Positions 1 through 12,736 of a DNA stretch of 64,000 nt are shown in pieces; position 1 is the first letter of the stretch; the number at the start of each line of letters is the position of its first letter. Source of the stretch: Plasmopara viticola (taxonomy: Eukaryota > Oomycota > Peronosporomycetes > Peronosporales > Peronosporaceae); NCBI GenBank assembly GCA_001695595.3, contig MBPM02000017.1, positions 744,001 through 808,000 on the forward strand, written 5' to 3'. The translations under genes were made by a program, and so were the position numbers. A model generated the notes under the pieces. That model worked only from the letters and a program-made list of their open reading frames with translations, was not told the DNA's origin and did not search any database.

Positions 1-2453
1 CCATAAGCTGGCGTGCTTCATAAGCCTTTCTTTATATACAAATATCCCTTAGCGTATATGTACTCATTTAAAAGGACAAACACATCGTATGTCAGCGATT
101 CTCCACTTTCTGCTACCTGTCATAAACCCCTTTGTTCAACGGCGCGATATTTGCTCACGTTATCGCCCTTAAAATCTTCGAAATGTCGTTACATAGTTTG
201 AGGAGTGGGTCCTCATTTCTCATAGAATAGCGCTTCTGATCCCTAGCAGAATGAGTTAATGTACCACCAAAGCTTAACAGAAAAAGGGCAGATGGCATCC
301 GAGAAACTTGGCCTCCGATTCACTAAGCATTTGTGCAGCTCCAGTCACACTATTTGGGGGAAGGTCAAGGTTTGTATCCAGTTCCGCGACCCAGCAGCGT
401 TTGACGCTACCAAAGTCGGGAAACTTCGGACTGGATCCCTTTAAAAAATGTAAATGCAGTGACGTTGCTAAGCAAACTTTGACAACAAAACGCTAGTTTG
501 CTCGTAGAGTTCAGCATTTGGCTGACTTCTCTTGACATTAGAAAGCTGAACATAATCGCACGACATTCTTGAGTCGACGAAGCTAAACTATGCGTCACAA
601 GAGAATTATCTCTGTCTCCCTGGCCAGACGATAAGCACAAAATTCTTTGTGAGTAAGCCTAGTCGACCTTTATTCTCTCCGAGGCTCGACAGAATTTAAT
701 TCGTCCCTGACGCACCTACTGGAGGCTTTCGTTTCCCCGTGACATACCAGACAATTTATCGGCCGTGGATTTTTGGCACTGCGAATTTTGATGTGCTTGG
801 CGGAGGGACAGCCTAATTGCAAACGTCGATAATCTTCACAGTTAAAGTAACGACGGACGCTCATACGCTTGCCTGGAGCTGAACGATCTATAATCGGTAG
901 TTAGGATTCATTGGAACCGGTCTTCTGATCAAGCCTGGCACTGAAACCATGTCATTTTGAAATTAGATGTATTCTGTAGTATGATGTCTACTACCTTTGC
1001 AAGAAATGCTGGGTATACGCCGATCATTTTCGTCTGGGCTGCGTCCGTGCGTACTCCATCCATAAATACGATGTTTGCAACCACACTCAATTTATGGTAA
1101 CTGATCCTTGTATACAAAAGAGTCTCCAGATCTTGGCCAAAGTCCTCAAGCTTTTCTTAGCCTCCAAGGGATGCAAGAAGGCGTGGTTGCGTACGATACA
1201 CGTAGCAGCATCACAAGGAAACTTTCCATTAGCTTACGCTTTTATGAGAAATGCCGCCTTAATTGCTTTCCACTACACTGAATCGATCTGATAACATTCC
1301 AGGCAAGATTTACACATTTGGCTTCGTAACTAAGCTTTACAATGCAAGCGTCACCGAAAACATATTAGCGATGATCTTGCTGCCGCTGAAACACACATTT
1401 TGCCCAAATTACTGTGATTATCCATGAATTCATAGTACGTGACAGCATGATCTAGTTTATCATTTGCTATAGATGCTACCAGAATACTTAGAATCGAGCA
1501 TCGATAAGAATCGACAATCGTCCTGTCCAGGAGCAGAAGCTTGCCATTTACAAGCTTGTCATTGTATCAGATTACAAAATCTAACCAGTCTACCGCGATA
1601 ATAGCTTACAAATGTGTAAATCGTCCCGTTGCAAATTGGTCCAAAAAATAACGAGGACTTTTAGCTGCATGGTAAAGACAGCTTTGTACTTACACGTTTC
1701 CAGTGACAATATGTTGAAGTCGAGGCAATTCGAGGATAGAATGTTTCCAACCCACCAAGAAAGCAAATTTAATTTCAAGCTCACGGATGTTGAGTACGAT
1801 GTCTCAGTTTATTAAATCTTGGATTGTATCATCCAGAAGCCCATTCTTCGAATAGGCTTTCCGAATGAACCGTTGTGGTGACAATGCCAAAAGCATCCCT
1901 TGTCTTTAAGCTATTTAAGACGCCGAGTAAAACGTTTTTGCAGAATTAACCTTACATGCGCATAGCCATAATAACGCTACACTTGATGGATAATTTATTC
2001 CGAGTCAAATATTGCTCAAGATGCCACGCGAAAAGTAAATACCGAAAACCAATCCTAATGCACAAAGTAGGTGAGCATACTGCTCATACACTGTGGCCTG
2101 CATCGACCAGATAATGCCCGTCTGAATGGCCCTCCTCATTCTCGTCAGACTTGTTGTCCAGAGAAAAAGCAGCATAATGGTTGCCAGCGTCGATTTTGGC
2201 AGTGAGAAGGTCTTACATATCCTCGTGCACTTCACTTATGTATTTGACTACTAAACCCACCGAACGAATACATCAAACTAGTGGATAACATGAGCCCACA
2301 AAGGAGTGATTAAGTGCTAATCACCCAGAGCTAAAAGCATACTTTTTTTAAAAAAATGAAGGTGCAATACAAAATCGATCCTTGGGGTGTCACAAACGTG
2401 TGGCTGACAAAAAAATTGTTGAACTGATGATATAGCTGGCGTTTTGTCATGAC
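1..2453. other. gene-free stretch, nothing recognised
   Basis: Only short open frames (under about 80 codons) occur on either strand. None has a recognisable domain, signal peptide or oomycete core promoter in front of it. The sequence is AT-rich and looks like old intergenic or decayed repeat DNA. Confidence 0.6.
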
Positions 2454-2522
2454 AGGTGCGCCACAATTGAAGACACTGCTGGGGCGTCCATAGGTGCGTT
2501 ACAGTTGAAGGCACTGCTGAGG
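2454..2522. repeat. degenerate direct repeat, two 31-bp units
   Basis: The units 2454-2484 and 2492-2522 both begin AGGTGCG and end near CACTGCTG, and differ at a handful of positions. They are separated by 7 bp. This looks like an old local duplication; no function is suggested. Confidence 0.5.
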
Positions 2523-4820
2523 TAGACAGTGTTTGTTGCATCAAGGCCCAAAGATCCTGCAAAATCTTGCTATTCGGCATATTCTATTTTTTAAAAGTAA
2601 TTTGATGCGGTCTTCGAAACCCGCTATCCAAACTCTGACCGGACAGATAAGCGAAGTATACAATGGATCGTGTAAGGTGTGAATTGCTGTATGAACACTA
2701 TCACGAGAGCTAAATACATTAATGCTTCTTCGCTAAAATTCCAAATATGGGTATGATGCGGAAGTCAAACTCTCCATTGTTCTGTCCTTAAGAAGGGGTT
2801 ATAAATAGTGACAATCTGCTGTGCGCGTAGCAGACTGAGCTGTGCGTCGGAATTTACACAATTACATATTTCAAGTAAGTCGTGCCGCTTAGTAGCATGT
2901 TCGGTGTACGCAGCATAGTGCACTGTGTTTGCAGCTTGCTACTATCAATAGTAAATGAGAAAGCAAAACAAAGCAATCACGGTCGCTTGTAACATGGCTT
3001 TCAGTAATCACACAGCGAATCTATACCTTATCGACGTATACTGTTAGGTCACAGAGCTATGTCAATCATTACGTATCCTCGTCCAGAAATATCTACGGTG
3101 AATTCGTCAACAGCCGCTGTGAAGTAGACTTCTCGACTCTAAGATCCCATTAAGGCCAATAAAGCAAGATTCTTAGGTCATCATGATCAAGGAAGTCTAT
3201 ACCAAACCTGACAGATATATCCTTACGGCAGATAAGCTCGAATTCTCAGCTGATGTGAGAGTAGCCACTTGGTTTAAGTATCATCCAAAGGAGAAGTTGT
3301 CAATTTGGCTTGTCTTTTTTTAGGTTTTAAATAATTTGAGGAAGTGGTTAGCAATTTTTTTCAGGTAAGGTTCGACTATGCGCGCTTATTGTGGACGTTA
3401 ACTTTTTTAATCCGTGGAGTCAGACATCTTTATTCTAAAACTTAATCCCAACATCAAACATTTGTTTCACAGGTCTGTATTATATCGGTAATTCTTTAAA
3501 CTAATTATAAGCCTTACATTTACATGGCTTTCAAAAAAATATGACAACTAGAATTTTATATTTGCGAAGCACGAATTGCCGTTCTAGTCGATGCAGCTTA
3601 AGACTGCCAAACAATTAGTGACCATCTTTGTAAACAGCTCGCGCACGGGTGCGGCTCAGACGTGTCTCCTGTACACCCGACGTCTTTCAAGGGCCTTGCG
3701 ACCGGAGTTATATGTCAAACTCAAGTTGCAAACGGCACGGCTTGCTATCCATACGTTCCTCTCATTTAGAAATCGTGCACCGCGCGCACGAGAGTGGTCA
3801 GTGCTCTAACTGAGCATACAAGCCTGTGGTCCACTCGAGCACTTATGCTTGGTGACTAAAATCTTTGACCAACAACTTGTATTAGGCTATAGAGTCTGAG
3901 ATTGAGTCACTGTGATCTGAAGCTCGCTTGATCATAAATCTGCAAGATTGCTACGAGCTTGTGCCTCAAGTACTAGCTGTCATCGCTCGAGAGGCTACGT
4001 CGGACATTGCGATTGTCGATAGCGTTGCGGATACAGCCTCGATGAAAGCGCAGAAAAAAGCACGTGCAGCTTTACGAGATAATCTCATTTTGTGCAGGAT
4101 CAATGTAGATTAAATTCATTTAAAAAGAGCAGAGGTTTGGTGCTGAGCAGCGAGCCAGTCTGTAAACACTCAAGCCTAAAGCAGGTGTAGGGCTTGAATA
4201 CTGCTGCTCAGCGCTTGACTATAGAGAATGAGCAATTATCCCTGGCTGCACATCACACCAGCTTTGGCGTATTCAATTATTTGCAATTTGAGATTACGAA
4301 TTTTTACAAATGAAAGCTTGTCATCGACTGCCAACGGACCGACCCATGGTGTGCAACTTATTCTCCCGCGAGCACAATTTCCTCAGCGATCACATTGAAC
4401 CTCGAGATGAGCTCTACTTTAGTTTCAGTGGCTCTACCTATAGTGACAGGAAGGAAAGATTTGCAGAACGCACCGATCGACATAATCAAAAGCGCTTATA
4501 ACGTCAATAAGACCATGCCAAAGTACGAACTTTACTCTTCATGTACAATCTGAGCAAGAATTTCTCCTATACTTCAGAAGAAATGGGCTTAAAGTAAATA
4601 CCTGTGTCGCCCGCAAATTTACTTCACACAATAATGGCACCCACTCAATTTTACGAGCAAGGGTAAAGAAACGATGATGACCTAAAATCGTGAACGACTA
4701 CGTGCTCTAAATATAATATCGCTCGCAATTGGCGTCGGACAAACGCACCTCAAGAGAAGCGGCCAGCTTGTTCTGTCTCGTCACCGGTCTGTAGATGGCC
4801 AATGTGAGCACATCACAAAA
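2523..4820. other. gene-free stretch, nothing recognised
   Basis: Short open frames only, for example 61 codons at 3928-4113. They match no family I recognise and have no clear promoter. An imperfect hairpin-like run at about 4140-4205 (GCTGAGCAGC pairing with GCTGCTCAGC) is the only structure seen. Confidence 0.55.
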
Positions 4821-4882
4821 CAAGCTCATAAAGCATGTACCTCAGGCCGAGCAAGCTCGTAAAGCATGTACCTCAGGCCGAG
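4821..4882. repeat. tandem duplication, 31 bp x 2
   Basis: Units 4821-4851 and 4852-4882 are head to tail and differ by a single base (CTCATAAAG versus CTCGTAAAG). This is a recent slippage-type duplication outside any supported gene. Confidence 0.9.
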
Positions 4883-5175
4883 CCAAATTGCTTTGGAAGT
4901 CCCGGTAATGGAAAGGCACAATCAAGGAACAGCTTTGCTGTTTCGACACCGTCCACCGTGTGCAGCGCAGCCGATAAACGAACTTTCTCGCTTAATAAGA
5001 CAATTACTTTCAAAAAATTTATTACTTCTGAGTCATTTAGCAGGCCGAACGCTAAATCCTTATCTACCGACTGATTAAGCTTCAACAGAATCGGCAAATT
5101 TATTAGTTTTGGCCGCATTGGGCGATCAGTTTATCTGCTGGCACAGATTGCGTGTGCGCTCATATGTACTACAAA

Positions 5176-6078
5176 TTAAAAGCCCAAAATTGGGTACTTA
5201 GTAAGCAATGCGCCTTTCATCCACCAAGATGGTCATTAATCGGTGCGTCTTGAGCCTCATATAGGATACAATTATCTTGATTTTAATCATGTGGAAATAC
5301 TGTACATGATTATCATGGGTAAATTTCAAGAGTTCGTAGAAAAATCAGATGCAGCCTTTTATCTACCCGCTCCGACGTTTTCTTGTCTGAGGCTATGAGC
5401 TCATTGCCCCCCAAAGCCTTAGCAGAGCCATAAAAAGCTTTTCTCGCGTATACGCGCCACAAAGTAAGTTCAATGCAGATTAGATCGCAATTCTGAGATT
5501 ATCTAGCACGTAATTCAGGCGATACGACATGGCGCATCAACCAAAGTATTTTCGTTTTCTGCCTTTTTCTACCTCGGACTTCTACTCCGATCGTATATAA
5601 ATATATATAATGGCGCAGAATTTGTATCGATCACGAATGGCCTAGAGTCTAGCTTGCTAATTTTAAACTTGACAAGAGCATACTTCATCGTATATAGCTC
5701 TATTTAATGGATATTACAATTTTTCTTGGCAGCTCAAGGCTTACGGTATTCGAACGCAATCACATGAATTCGCACCTCGGTGTCAGTGATAAAATTTGCC
5801 GCTTCCTATACGAGAATGAAACATCATGTTGAATCTTTCTTAAAGACGATCTGTAGTAATTTACCCATGATAATCATGTATAGTATTTCCACACGATTAA
5901 AGTCAAGATAATTGTATCCTGTATGAGGCTCAAGATGCACCGATTGGTGGCCATCTCGGTTGATGAAAGGCGCATTGCTTGATTAGCACCCAATTTTGGG
6001 CAATCAATTAGTCAATATTAGTCGATGCAATCGACTTCCACGAATCTAATAATTGCCACCAAATTTTGGGCTTCTTAA
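5176..6078. mobile_element. foldback/MITE-like DNA element bounded by TTAA
   Basis: Two inverted arms of roughly 140-150 bp (about 5181-5325 and 5860-6003) pair with only scattered mismatches around a spacer of about 535 bp. The outer ends are AAGCCCAAAATT on the left and the complement of AAGCCCAAAATTT on the right. Each end abuts a TTAA tetramer (5176-5179 and 6075-6078), which would be the target-site duplication. The right arm carries about 60 bp of extra sequence (6004-6060) before its outer terminus. There is no open frame for a transposase, so this is a non-autonomous copy. A TTAA target is typical of piggyBac-type elements, but the assignment is inference from the target site alone. 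Confidence 0.7.
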
Positions 6079-9000
6079 ATACGTTCTGTGTTTTACCTAG
6101 TGACAGTTGAGCCACATTTGCGTGAGTCGCTATATAACTAAGCAAGTAAATGATCAGTCTTGGTTTTTTCCAGGTAGATAAAATCTAAGATTGGCCTTGG
6201 CCTGCGCGTGATAGTCTAAAAGCTGTGCTTTCAATACAGCACCCTATGAAGAGGTGCCAAAGGCGAATTGATACGCATGATATCTATAACGGTAAGCCTA
6301 TATGTGTGCTTACACTTGACACTTCTCGTAATTGATTAACGTGATTTATCACACACGCCTTTCAAAGCTCTGCACGACTATGGTCAGAAACATTATCAAC
6401 AGATGTATGTGCGTAAGCCCTGTGGGACCTAAGCAATTGCACCGCCAGACATTTAGTTGGCGCATGTTTTTCAGAGCCCTTTGAAATGAAATTAATTAAA
6501 TTGGAGCATATCGACGAAGCACCGACCGCAGTATTGATGGTCACTTTTTTGTCTGCTAAGTAAATAATACGTCAAGTATGCTGTTCGTTGTATATCCTTC
6601 CACGCTGTTTTGCTACGTTTTCTGTTTAGGAATTGGTGTCTGTGCCGGAATGGGGTATATAAAGCTTACTGAAAGCATTCACAATGCGCCACCGGAAATT
6701 GCCCTTCTGACACAAAATGGCAGCTTTAAAAAGGCCTCAATTGCGTGAACTATAGCCACCGCTTGGTTTGTGCAAATTATTACATCAACGACGTCAAATT
6801 GCTCCCCAGACAAAGGCGAATGCCATTTTGCGCAGTGTTTGATTTCTGGAACCATGCCTGTCCTTTGATGTACAAATCTAGCAGGTGTAATGCCAAATGC
6901 GAGTCTTGAATGACCTTTTTTGGAAATTTCTTCACCAAAAGATAATACGTACCTAATAAAACCACTAAAATCGAACATCCTATTTATTCATGAGGTGCAT
7001 TCGTCAAGTCTTTCAACACAACATCATTCGAGCGAGTCAAGAGAATTTTTATGTTTGAATCGTATCACAACCACTGCCGGCTTTACCAAACTTTTGCAGA
7101 GAAACTACTGACGAGAAAGGTTCTGGGCTTCAACCAGATGGTGAGCGCTACAAGAAAATTTAAGCCAAGTATTATCGCCGCTTTTCGATGTGTCTATCTC
7201 CTCGTTCAGGACGAGACAATCTGCACTGCTCAATGAGCGTCATACGTTGCCATTTTTTCCAAACGGACTCGAAGATATTTTCTTTTTCACATTTGGGTCT
7301 ACGCGATTGTGCATTGTTGAATCGATATCTACTCAAAACCAGCAAAGCTCATTGCTCATCAGATCCTCGCTCTGCGGATATGTACCGCTCTACGTTCATC
7401 AGATGGGCAAGCCCTGGATTTTCTGAACTCTGGACAACTATGTCGGATTCGACGAGGGCTAGCGTTGCTCGGTGGGCCACGTGGCTTTTCACTGTATTGT
7501 CGGAATCGATATTTTTAACATCCTAGCTCTTAGCCACCCATAGCTTGCATGAAATGCAGCAAATGCTGTTCACGACGAGCACTTCACACTGAAATCAAGA
7601 TGACTCCACGTGCCGTACTTTTGATGCATTGGACAACCTTCCATGGTTAGCAGCAAACACTAATCTCGATGAGCGTCATACAGAAGATAACGTGTCGCCC
7701 CACTTACCGGGCTTGTGAATTCTCTATTAAAAGTCAATCGCGCTACTCTTGGTATGCAGCGAGCGCTGTCAGCTAAAAGCTCTTCTCATTGGATTCTGCA
7801 TCATTGCGCGTGCAGAAAAAAGCCTCAACCTAATTGCCTCCATGTTATGCCAGCTATGTCACTCTAGATAGCAAAAAGAGTTATGTCTTTAAAGTATCGC
7901 TTAGTGACTTACCTCTAATCATGCTACACAGACATGCAGCAGACGCTGCTTCCTGCAAGCATTTCTCAGGGTCATATCTTCCACTTCACTACTTAGATAT
8001 TTGCTCTCGACAGTATCAGCTTTAATTTTCGATACTGCGTTGTTCAAAACGTCGACGAACTGGGTTCAGTGTCAACGCCAATAGCATTTCTGCATCTTAG
8101 CAGAGGTGACGTTAAATTTCGCTGGAAGCATAACGGGAGACCCTTAAGACCTTTAGTATACGATGAACCCTGCTTCTTCTAGGATTAGGTCACATCTCGC
8201 ATCAAGGATAAAGCCCAAATAACATTCGACAATATCAAAGCCAAAAAACTCCATATTTAACTCAACTGTACAATAATTTTCACTCCCATAGCTAAGCAAA
8301 CAGTGGCGGCGGCACTACATTGAATGCGCTCGAGAGCCTCAGCATATGGCTGAAGTTTTCTCGAAAGCAAGTCACCAAATGGAATGCTTGAGACCGCAAA
8401 GTAGGCGAAGAAAGACCATATATTACTAAAAAGGCATCACGATCGCCTCAATCGCAAGTATTCAGGCTTGTAAGCACGGTTTGCATGATAGAGCACGACA
8501 CATATCGGGGTTAGTTCCTTGAAGCCTTTCAATTCTCTCCCAATCTCTTTTTACGAAGCAAATATATGCTCAATGACTACTAGCGCGGCAAATTGTACGA
8601 ATAGAAAACCCGTACTATCACACGTTAGTTTTCTTGGCGCCGGACCTTTATCGCACATGACGGATATTACCACAGATATAGCATCATCGAACGGCCTGCA
8701 GCTCTGAGGTCTATTTAGTCCTCATAAGCATAGCGAAGATTAATGAAACCAGATGATTGTGTACACCTTAGTTAGTATGTGGCTTTTTTGTTTGCAATAA
8801 TACGCAATTACACCATAGTGTTTTTGAAACTTCTCGGCTATGTGGTCCAAGTGGGAAGCTCAGGATTTGGGCTTGTACTATGTCAGGAGGAACCTAGCAC
8901 CCTCTTAGCCTCGTGATGCCCAGATGAAGGACCACTTTCGATTAGAAGGGCTTAATCTCATTCTTCAGGGTGACAGATGTCTGTGCTTCGCAAGCAACCC

Positions 9001-11154
9001 AATCGTCGCCTGATAGCATTGCGTACTAACGACGAGATGCCGTGTGGCATTCGAAAGCTTGAAGTTTGGCTTCTATTTCTAAGGATGTCTTTGGCCTTTA
9101 ATAAAACTACGCACTTGGTGCTGGTTTAAAATGGTTAATTTATGAAGGGTGTATGATTCAAGAAAAGTGATGTTGAGTCAGTGTGTTGTGTGAGCTTTCA
9201 AGAAGCGGCGAAAGTCACAACGTTGGTGTCTAGTCGATAAATTGTTTTGCACGAGAGCTGTGTCTCGAATTGATGAGAAGAATTACAGGGTTATACGAGC
9301 AAAGTGTGAAAGATTGCATGAGGGGACTGGAAGCAAAGGAACCTGTAACACAGTGTATGCATGCTCATATCACAAGCGTACGATTGGTGTTTCCATTAGA
9401 AATCAGGTTTGCTATATTGAGCAATGCGACCCCATATTTTTTGTTCAATCGATATTAAAGTGAATGTCAAGCTGACTCGACTATACTTTGAAGTCCTAGT
9501 GAGGTAGTGAGAAGCTTGTTTAGTTCGAAGTTAAAAATTCATACAGGGTGTCTTATACATTCGCGCTCAGAAGGTAGTGAACCTATTTGTGCAAGAGCCG
9601 CTTATAAATCCGTATGCGACCGAATGTTACAAACATCATGGAGGAGTTGAGCGCACTATTTATAGCTGTACTGAACTACTTAAAATCGTGACGATGACGT
9701 AATTTTTTAATCCAGTCAATGAATGCCGTAACTGATTACTACGCGGACAACAAAAGCTGAATGAAGGTCGCAGAATTGCTTGGGTTCAAATAATACAGCA
9801 TAAGTCGAATGTGTCGGTTATGAACACGAACAAAAAAGCACTTGGCGCGAAGTCAAATACCCGACATATACACTCTTTTTTTTAGCAATTAGTACGCAGG
9901 ATTAAATTGGGTGTAGTTTTGAGGCCTTTGCAGTAGGATATAATAGAACAGTGCAGGAAATTTGCACGAGCCATATAAATAATTTTTTGACGTCAAACAG
10001 TTTGAGACGAATACATGTGTGATAATACACGCCAAACGAAAGGCCTGTCAGCAATTGCCAATGACATTATAATACGCTGATCAGTGACAACGACGTACAA
10101 GAGTTTTCAAGTTGTCTATGCTACGCAATATTAAATTTCAAGATTTCTTTATTGGACCAACGACGGGCACTGTGCAACTTGTATCCTTCTTTTGCTATGC
10201 TCTTAGTAAAAATGTTTGGCATGACGGTCGATACAATGTGGCGCACAAGGCCATTACTAAAAGTTGTCGGAAGAGACAGGAAGTAGTAATCACACATATA
10301 TTTGACGTCGATGGAATCTTAAATTTTTAGCTTAGGGTGCATGCTTAATAAAAAGTTTCAAGTTTAATACCAACGTGCAAAATTTTAACCGTCATCAATA
10401 TCAAAAACACATCTTCCATTACAAGCATACGAAGGGAAATGCGAGTGCCGGTAAGCGAAGCGAGCTGGAACCGCGATTAGGACTAAGCATTCATTTGTCA
10501 GAGTTCCTTTGCGATTTTGCTACAAGGCAATTTATGGTACATAAAACCCCGATAGGATGTACGCATGCCCCCAGCGGTGTAAAGTCAAGACAGACAAATT
10601 ATGGCAAATTTAGTAAGGACGCGAATCATTGCGACTTCTAAATGCTGCATACCACTATGGTAGGTACAAATTGAAGCAACAAAGTCTAGAGTTATGATCA
10701 TTCTATGTCGTTGTTAGATTTGCCAAATCAAGACAACCTAATCTTCGAGCGTCACAATAGCAATCCGTGAAGAACAGGTAGATAATCACATTAGATTGTC
10801 AAAGATTTTGGCTTAGGTTTTGACAGAAACCATAGTATATTTTAAATCGACGGCGCCATCATGAGCCCGTACAATTTCTGACCATTTCGATGTAGAACTT
10901 AGTATATGGAATGATAAACATGCTCGCTAAGGGCCCGATATTGTTGTCACGATCATTAGAACAAGCAGTACTTGAAATCAAAAAGACTAATAAGTACACA
11001 GCATTGACTTCGAGTAATTTTCTTATGAATTAGTTTAGACTAGTTAAGATTGAAAAATATAATGCCTGATGACTTTTCGAGGCTGAAACGACAGTAATGG
11101 CACAGAAATCGCAGAAAAAAAGTCTACCTTATTACCGAAAGCGCTAAAGGATGC
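6079..11154. other. gene-free stretch, nothing recognised
   Basis: The longest open frames are 99 codons on the minus strand (6679-6978) and 112 codons on the plus strand (7188-7526). Neither shows a recognisable domain, signal peptide or clean promoter, and alternative frames of similar length overlap them. I see only AT-rich intergenic sequence or decayed repeats. Confidence 0.5.
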
Positions 11155-12681
11155 CTAAAGACTAACTTTACGCTTTTTGTGGGGTAGGTATTCCTCCCAT
11201 CGCAATAATTGTGTCTCGCGCGGATCTTGCCTGTTCGAGGGATTGGTGAGGAACTTAAGCATATCGTTTGATATTTCTAGCATACCTGAATACCTTCGAA
11301 GCCATCGAAATAGTCCCACAATCTCTTCGAACGAATGTTTTTCACTCAACAAAACAAACAATTCTTTGTTGGGAAATTGCTTATCCGTCCGGTAAAGTTT
11401 TACATACAACATCCCCTGCAAGAACTCAAGATCACCAAATTCAAACTTTCCTGATGGGACCAGTTGTCTGAAAAATTCTGGAGGTGACGCGCCGCTGCGC
11501 AACCATAGCCATCTCGTCCATAATGCTCGCAAATTTTTTGCGTGGGTTCCAAAGGCATATTGTGGCGTATTGTCAAACATCTGAGTAAAGAAATTTGATT
11601 TAAGCAACTTCGTCACACCGTCCAACGATGACTTCTCGGCCAATGAACGGAGAAACTCGTCGTAAAAAAAGTAATGTTCACCAGATTTTGGAATCACATT
11701 GGTCCAGTACATCTTAACATATTTGAGCCACGAAACAAGTATGTTGAAGTCGCCACTGGATCTAACACGCAAAATGTCGAAAATGGTTTTCGGCGATACT
11801 CGAGCATGCAGCCATTCATCGAATACCAGCTGCTTAATGTTCGACGTTGACACCAGATAAAATTGCATGCTTGTAGCCAGTTTCTTTGTCTTCGATTGGT
11901 GTCGGAGCCGTTCGAATAGTGCTACAACTTGTCGATGCAAGTCGACTGGCGTCATCTCGGTTAAGAAAAGAGCTGACGACGTTTCCTTCTTCAATTGCAC
12001 ATCGTATTCGTTCACCAAGAATGCAAAAAGTTCCTTGTCGTCAAACACTCCGTGACTTGTGGCCGTGTCACTCTTGGCCGTTTCAATCATTCCCACGCCA
12101 CCCAAACGCCTGTACTTCTTCACGTAGTCAAACCACCAGAGAAGCTTAGGATCGTACCCTTGCGTGTCCGTAGTCAAAAGGTGCACTTTCATGTATCGGA
12201 ATATATGAGCAGGGCTCTCTCGGGCGCCCAAGCAGCGAGAAAACACCTTCTTTCTAATTTTACCGATTTCCCAAGGAATCTCCGTCGTCTCAATCAAGTC
12301 TCTCCATTCTTTTTTTCTAAGTAGGTTGACCACGTGTTTCACCATACTATCGATCTCAACGTCATTTAACCGGTTGACTGTGCTTGTAATGCCGTGTGAT
12401 GAAAGAGATGTGATCTTTAGTCCAAGTGCAAGGCTCGTGTCCGAAAGCTCTTTTTTAATTTGCGCGATTACACGCCCCCCTCCTACTATGGTTCTTGATT
12501 CATTCTTGATATTGCTTTCTTCAGGTGCAACACTGTAAGTTCTCGCATTTGCCGGGCTATTGGAGGTCATGAGGGAGCGACTATTTGCGTCCAGCTCCTC
12601 ATCTCGTCCTGCACTTAAGCCGAGCGCGAAACAAGCACTGACTCCGACAAGGCAGATGGAAACAGTACGTAAGACAAACAT
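11155..12681 (-). CDS. secreted LWY-repeat effector candidate with C-terminal NLS-like motif
   Basis: A 508-residue protein, probably secreted by the pathogen and delivered into plant cells. I use the first true ATG (12681): it begins directly at a hydrophobic signal peptide (residues 1 to about 24, ending LGLSA), and a core promoter lies 50 bp upstream. A degenerate RXLR-like site (RTIV, 63-66) occupies the position of RTLS-GER in its paralog at 19547. From about residue 110 there are three LWY-like helical units, each with a tryptophan (for example W126, W290, W391) followed by SP.. and a tyrosine helix (YVKKY near 186-190, YVKMY near 321-325, YVKLY near 426-430), plus a truncated fourth unit. 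This architecture resembles Phytophthora PSR2-type effectors. The C-terminus contains KKRKV (502-506), like a monopartite nuclear signal. Intronless. The host target is unknown. Confidence 0.88.
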   Translation of the reverse strand: MFVLRTVSICLVGVSACFALGLSAGRDEELDANSRSLMTSNSPANARTYSVAPEESNIKNESRTIVGGGRVIAQIKKELSDTSLALGLKITSLSSHGITSTVNRLNDVEIDSMVKHVVNLLRKKEWRDLIETTEIPWEIGKIRKKVFSRCLGARESPAHIFRYMKVHLLTTDTQGYDPKLLWWFDYVKKYRRLGGVGMIETAKSDTATSHGVFDDKELFAFLVNEYDVQLKKETSSALFLTEMTPVDLHRQVVALFERLRHQSKTKKLATSMQFYLVSTSNIKQLVFDEWLHARVSPKTIFDILRVRSSGDFNILVSWLKYVKMYWTNVIPKSGEHYFFYDEFLRSLAEKSSLDGVTKLLKSNFFTQMFDNTPQYAFGTHAKNLRALWTRWLWLRSGASPPEFFRQLVPSGKFEFGDLEFLQGMLYVKLYRTDKQFPNKELFVLLSEKHSFEEIVGLFRWLRRYSGMLEISNDMLKFLTNPSNRQDPRETQLLRWEEYLPHKKRKVSL

Positions 12682-12719
12682 GCTTGCTGGGGTTCTCGCG
12701 TTGCGTACGTTTAGCACGC

Positions 12720-12736
12720 AAATTAGAGAATGAGTG
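12720..12736 (-). promoter_or_regulatory. oomycete Inr-FPR core promoter of effector 11155-12681
   Basis: On the minus strand this reads CACTCATTCTCTAATTT, close to the oomycete consensus GCTCATTYYNCAWTTT (initiator plus flanking promoter region). Transcription starting near the TCATT would leave a 5' leader of about 50 nt. The same sequence precedes the paralog at 19547, and flank similarity between the two genes stops at this point. Confidence 0.75.

Noticed and set aside
4140..4205. Imperfect hairpin with GCTGAGCAGC and GCTGCTCAGC
   Set aside because: Short, mismatched stems of this kind are expected by chance; no other support.
11177..12538. Plus-strand open frames of 60-110 codons across the effector at 11155-12681
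   Set aside because: They are antisense shadows of a long, paralog-supported coding region and lack domains or promoters.
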